From JBBQZP01 sp038207585 (lineage in GTDB: Bacteria > Pseudomonadota > Alphaproteobacteria > Rhodobacterales > Rhodobacteraceae), in contig JBBQZP010000009.1 of assembly GCA_038207585.1 (NCBI GenBank), positions 1 to 64,000 on the forward strand: DNA of 64,000 bases, in the 5' to 3' direction. The position numbers and the translations under genes are program-made. The notes under the pieces were generated by a model that was given only the letters and a program-made list of their open reading frames with translations, ran no database searches and had not been told where the DNA came from. The first letter of the stretch is position 1. Each line of letters begins with the position of its first letter. Below are positions 61,880 to 64,000 of the stretch, in pieces.

Positions 61880-61903
61880 GAGTATTTGGGCAAAAATGAA
61901 GTC
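61880..61903 (+). repeat. Intergenic repeat copy 9 (right arm of hairpin)
   Basis: Plus strand: GAGTATTTGGGCAAAAATGAAG plus TC, within seven bases of the iron-permease stop. The two copies match at 21 of 24 positions, and together they could form a stem of about 24 bases between the convergent genes. Confidence 0.8.
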
Positions 61904-61909
61904 TGGCGG

Positions 61910-62320
61910 TCAGGCTTCAGGACTATCGGTGTCTATATCACCGATTTGCAGGCGCGCACGGGATCTGGCGGCGAGTTCCTCGTATTTCAAGCGGAAGGCG
62001 TCAAGTGTGCGTTCGTCCAGTTCCTCCAGATCCATCAGGGCATTATGTGCGCCTTGGGTCGCCCGGATCAGCTCATCCAGCTTGACCTGCATGGCCTGGG
62101 TGTCGCGATTCTGGGTGTTCTGGATCAGGAAAACCATGAGGAATGTGATGATCGTGGTGCTGGTATTGATCACCAGTTGCCAGGTGTCACTGTATGCAAA
62201 GACCGGCCCGGTGACGGCCCAGACGACGATCACCCCGACCGCCAGCGCAAAGGTGCGCGGCCGCCCGGTAAAGCGGGCGATTGCCTTGGAAAATACGGCG
62301 TAGCGGTCACTCTTTGCCAT
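61910..62320 (-). CDS. Low-affinity iron permease-like small membrane protein
   Basis: 136 residues from ATG 62320. Two central helices (LAVGVIVVWAVTGPVF and VINTSTTIITFLMVFLI) are followed by the polar QNTQNRDTQAMQVKLDELIRA, the pattern of PF04120, named after a yeast iron permease domain. Bacterial members are not well studied, so iron transport is uncertain. The lipase-like gene ends 13 bases upstream. Confidence 0.85.
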   Translation of the reverse strand: MAKSDRYAVFSKAIARFTGRPRTFALAVGVIVVWAVTGPVFAYSDTWQLVINTSTTIITFLMVFLIQNTQNRDTQAMQVKLDELIRATQGAHNALMDLEELDERTLDAFRLKYEELAARSRARLQIGDIDTDSPEA

Positions 62321-62333
62321 TCCGGCCTCCGGG

Positions 62334-63065
62334 TTATGGGGCATTGCCCGACCCGATGCGCAGAGCCTGCGACAGGGTCATATCGGAGGCAAAGTGCCCG
62401 TCATGCAGGAACTGCACGGTTTGTGCCACGACGATGGGGCTGTTCATCAGGAAGGTATGGGTCACGGCAAGCTCAACATGATCGGCCATTCCTGCGACAC
62501 GGGTAGAAGCCACCGAGACCTTGCCATCATCCGGCCCCGGCAGGATAGACGAATAGAACGGGTTCAGCGACCGGGTTCCCGCGATCACGCCAAGTTCAAA
62601 ATCCACCGCCGGCAATTGGTGCGCCACACCCTCTGGCCCGGTGCCAAGTGTCATTCCGGCGGGCCCGTTGATCAGCGCAAATCCGGGCAGCGGTCCCAGC
62701 CTGTCCACCAGTTCCGACCCCTGATTGGGCGGCGCCAACATCACCACGCGGCCAAGAGGTGCCTGCGGATGCAGTGACCTCCACGCACGCAAGAGAATTC
62801 CCCCCATCGAATGCGTCACTACTTCGACCCGCCCGCCGCCGCAGGCCGCGATGCCCGTACCGACATAGGGCACCAGCTTGTCCAAGGGCAGGCTGGTGGA
62901 CGGGTAGGGTTGATTGACCACCGCAAACCCGTTGGCGCGCAAGACCCGTTCCATCACCAGAAATGACGTATCGCTGCGCGCCAGACCATGCAGCAGCAAG
63001 ACACAAGCTGCATGGCCCGGCATCGGGGCCATCAACAGCGCAAGGGTCAGGATCAGGGCTTTCAT
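62334..63065 (-). CDS. Secreted alpha/beta hydrolase (lipase-like)
   Basis: 243 residues with a signal peptide (about residues 1-19). LLLHGLARSDTSF gives the oxyanion region (HGLARSD 26-32) and THSMGG the nucleophile, S86. The catalytic histidine is likely in VTHTFLMNSP near the C-terminus. It resembles a periplasmic lipase or esterase; substrate unknown. It shares its strand with the iron-permease-like gene. Confidence 0.88.
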   Translation of the reverse strand: MKALILTLALLMAPMPGHAACVLLLHGLARSDTSFLVMERVLRANGFAVVNQPYPSTSLPLDKLVPYVGTGIAACGGGRVEVVTHSMGGILLRAWRSLHPQAPLGRVVMLAPPNQGSELVDRLGPLPGFALINGPAGMTLGTGPEGVAHQLPAVDFELGVIAGTRSLNPFYSSILPGPDDGKVSVASTRVAGMADHVELAVTHTFLMNSPIVVAQTVQFLHDGHFASDMTLSQALRIGSGNAP

Positions 63066-63159
63066 CGCGCAACACTAGCTGGCCCTTCGCGCCAGCAACA
63101 GCCATGGTTTACACGCGCGGGCATCGACAAATCTTCGGCAATGGCGCAGCCTTACCGTC

Positions 63160-63612
63160 ATGACACTGCGCCTCAAATCCCCGCGCCTTGCCGTACGCGC
63201 GCTGATCTTGCACGACGCAAGGCTTCTGGTTGTGAACGCCTATCCCGGCACCATGTCGGATCTGTGGTGCGCGCCGGGCGGCGGGGTGCATCCGGGCACG
63301 TCACTGCCCGACAATCTGATCCGCGAGGTGCACGAGGAAACCGGCCTTCATGTCACGCCCACCCATCCCGCAATGATCAACGAGTTTCATGACCCCGCCA
63401 CAGGCTTCCATCAGGTCGAGGTGTTTTTCCGCTGCACCCTGACGAACGCCACGCTTGATCCCACATGGGCCGACCCCGAAGGTATTGTGACATCCCGTAG
63501 CTTTGTGACACGGACACAATTGCAGGGCCTGCGCCATAAACCCGACAGCCTTGCAGATATCGCCTGGAACAGCGGGTTTACCTATGACGCCTTGGAGGAG
63601 ATCGTGCCCTGA
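63160..63612 (+). CDS. NUDIX hydrolase with a changed NUDIX box
   Basis: 150 residues. PGGGVHPGTSLPDN then REVHEETGL is the NUDIX box, in which the usual glutamate five residues after the first glycine is threonine, while the metal-binding REVHEE core is intact. It probably cleaves a nucleoside diphosphate derivative, but the change could lower activity or alter substrate. The last 31 bases overlap the convergent DMT transporter gene. Confidence 0.88.
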   Translation: MTLRLKSPRLAVRALILHDARLLVVNAYPGTMSDLWCAPGGGVHPGTSLPDNLIREVHEETGLHVTPTHPAMINEFHDPATGFHQVEVFFRCTLTNATLDPTWADPEGIVTSRSFVTRTQLQGLRHKPDSLADIAWNSGFTYDALEEIVP

Positions 63613-64000
63613 GCCGGCCGCCCGCCAAGGCTGGCCAGCGCCACGCCGCCCAGAACAATCACCGATGCCAGTGCGAAGCGCAGGCTCACAGGCTCGGCCA
63701 GCAGCACGAACCCGGCTCCCGAAGCCAGAACCGGCACCGACAATTGTGCCACAGCGGCCCGCGCGGCCCCCAACCCCGGCACCAGCGCATACCAAAGCGC
63801 ATAGCCCATCCCCGACGTCACCGCTCCGGACAAGACCGCAAGTCCGATACCCCGCGCGCTGACCGGGCCAGCAACCGCGCCCAAAACCCACAGCAACCCG
63901 GCGCCCCCGCAGGCAACACCGAACGCAAGACCGAAATTCGCAGCCGTCGCCGCCAGCGGATCGCGCGCCCGCCGCCCGGCCAGCGAATATATCCCCCAGC
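63582..64000 (-). CDS. DMT (EamA) family transporter, C-terminal part
   Basis: Only the C-terminal 139 codons are in the window; the frame is still open at base 64000. Reading in from the window end gives WGIYSLAGRR, an EamA family landmark between repeats, then four or five hydrophobic helices and a second-repeat motif GALWYALVPGLGAARAA-like GYALWYALVPGLGAA. It would export small metabolites. The short frame that starts at 63896 is not its beginning. Confidence 0.85.
   Translation of the reverse strand, partial: WGIYSLAGRRARDPLAATAANFGLAFGVACGGAGLLWVLGAVAGPVSARGIGLAVLSGAVTSGMGYALWYALVPGLGAARAAVAQLSVPVLASGAGFVLLAEPVSLRFALASVIVLGGVALASLGGRPAQGTISSKAS

Noticed and set aside
60373..61893. Long minus-strand frame opposite purE-purK (506 codons)
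   Set aside because: It is a shadow of two well-recognised purine genes, with low-complexity arginine- and glycine-rich translation and no motif.

Overview
The window is a continuous stretch of alphaproteobacterial chromosome with about 74 protein genes, and it most resembles the order Rhodobacterales (Rhodobacter/Roseobacter relatives). The pointers are high GC throughout, a group II heat-shock sigma factor (RpoHII type), a DUF1150-Hsp20 pair, a divergent ubiK/lgt-midA-pgeF block, an rsmI-yraN-gshB block divergent from an LpoA-like lipoprotein, and a fused sulfate adenylyltransferase-APS kinase. I cannot name the species from sequence alone. No rRNA, tRNA, CRISPR array, prophage or intact insertion sequence was recognised; nearly all of it is tightly packed housekeeping and accessory metabolism.

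Layout. 1-4.0 kb: the end of an AraC-type regulator, a peptidyl-dipeptidase, and an amino-acid ABC permease next to a binding-protein gene broken by a one-base frameshift. 4.2-9.5 kb (minus strand): a methyltransferase, a membrane-anchored MoeB/ThiF-like protein, dut, coaBC, chaN and rpoHII. rpoHII sits behind a sequence that fits an RpoE-type promoter. 9.6-11.7 kb (plus): cobU, a histidine phosphatase, and a glutathione transferase fused to a YHS-like metal-binding tail. 11.7-22.6 kb: comM, an esterase, gshB, yraN, rsmI, the LpoA-like lipoprotein, glnD, murJ and a rhomboid-like protein that has lost its catalytic residues. 22.7-29.3 kb: trpS, an unknown membrane protein, a VOC-UspA-SDR group, a metallo-hydrolase, nfuA, tsaB and rimI. 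29.5-36 kb: a four-gene BMP-type (nucleoside-like) ABC importer, then a TauE/SafE exporter coupled to a TIGR02186 protein. 36-38.3 kb: a MATE exporter and two thioesterases. 38.3-46.3 kb: two MerR regulators followed by a fatty-acid oxidation cluster (acyl-CoA dehydrogenase, GST, thiolase, cupin, FadJ). 46.3-54.4 kb: a Hint-like protein, a sulfotransferase, csaA, proC, ybjN, an aminotransferase-like gene, ubiK, lgt, midA, pgeF and a 51-residue protein. 54.8-64 kb: Lrp/AsnC divergent from trxB, sat-cysC, cytochrome b561, DUF1150/hsp20, ydcH, purE-purK, an iron-permease-like protein, a lipase-like protein, a NUDIX protein and a truncated DMT transporter.

Genes work together through overlaps. 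Many neighbours share ATGA, GTGA, TTGA or TGATG junctions, which suggests translational coupling (moeB-methyltransferase, rpoH-chaN, cobU-phosphatase, glnD-murJ, the ABC importer, csaA-proC and others). The window carries a plausible stress circuit: an RpoE-like promoter ahead of rpoHII, and a sigma-32-like promoter ahead of hsp20.

The most unusual non-coding signal is a family of 24-34 base intergenic repeats (eight clear copies and one degenerate) built on TATTT and CAAAATGAA cores. Six of them form three inverted pairs able to fold into long hairpins. I found no large undescribed gene system; the better leads are this repeat family, the GST-YHS fusion, the pseudo-rhomboid, two well-formed palindromes near the MerR genes, and the coupled TauE/TIGR02186 pair. 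All functional calls rest on reading motifs, with no database search.
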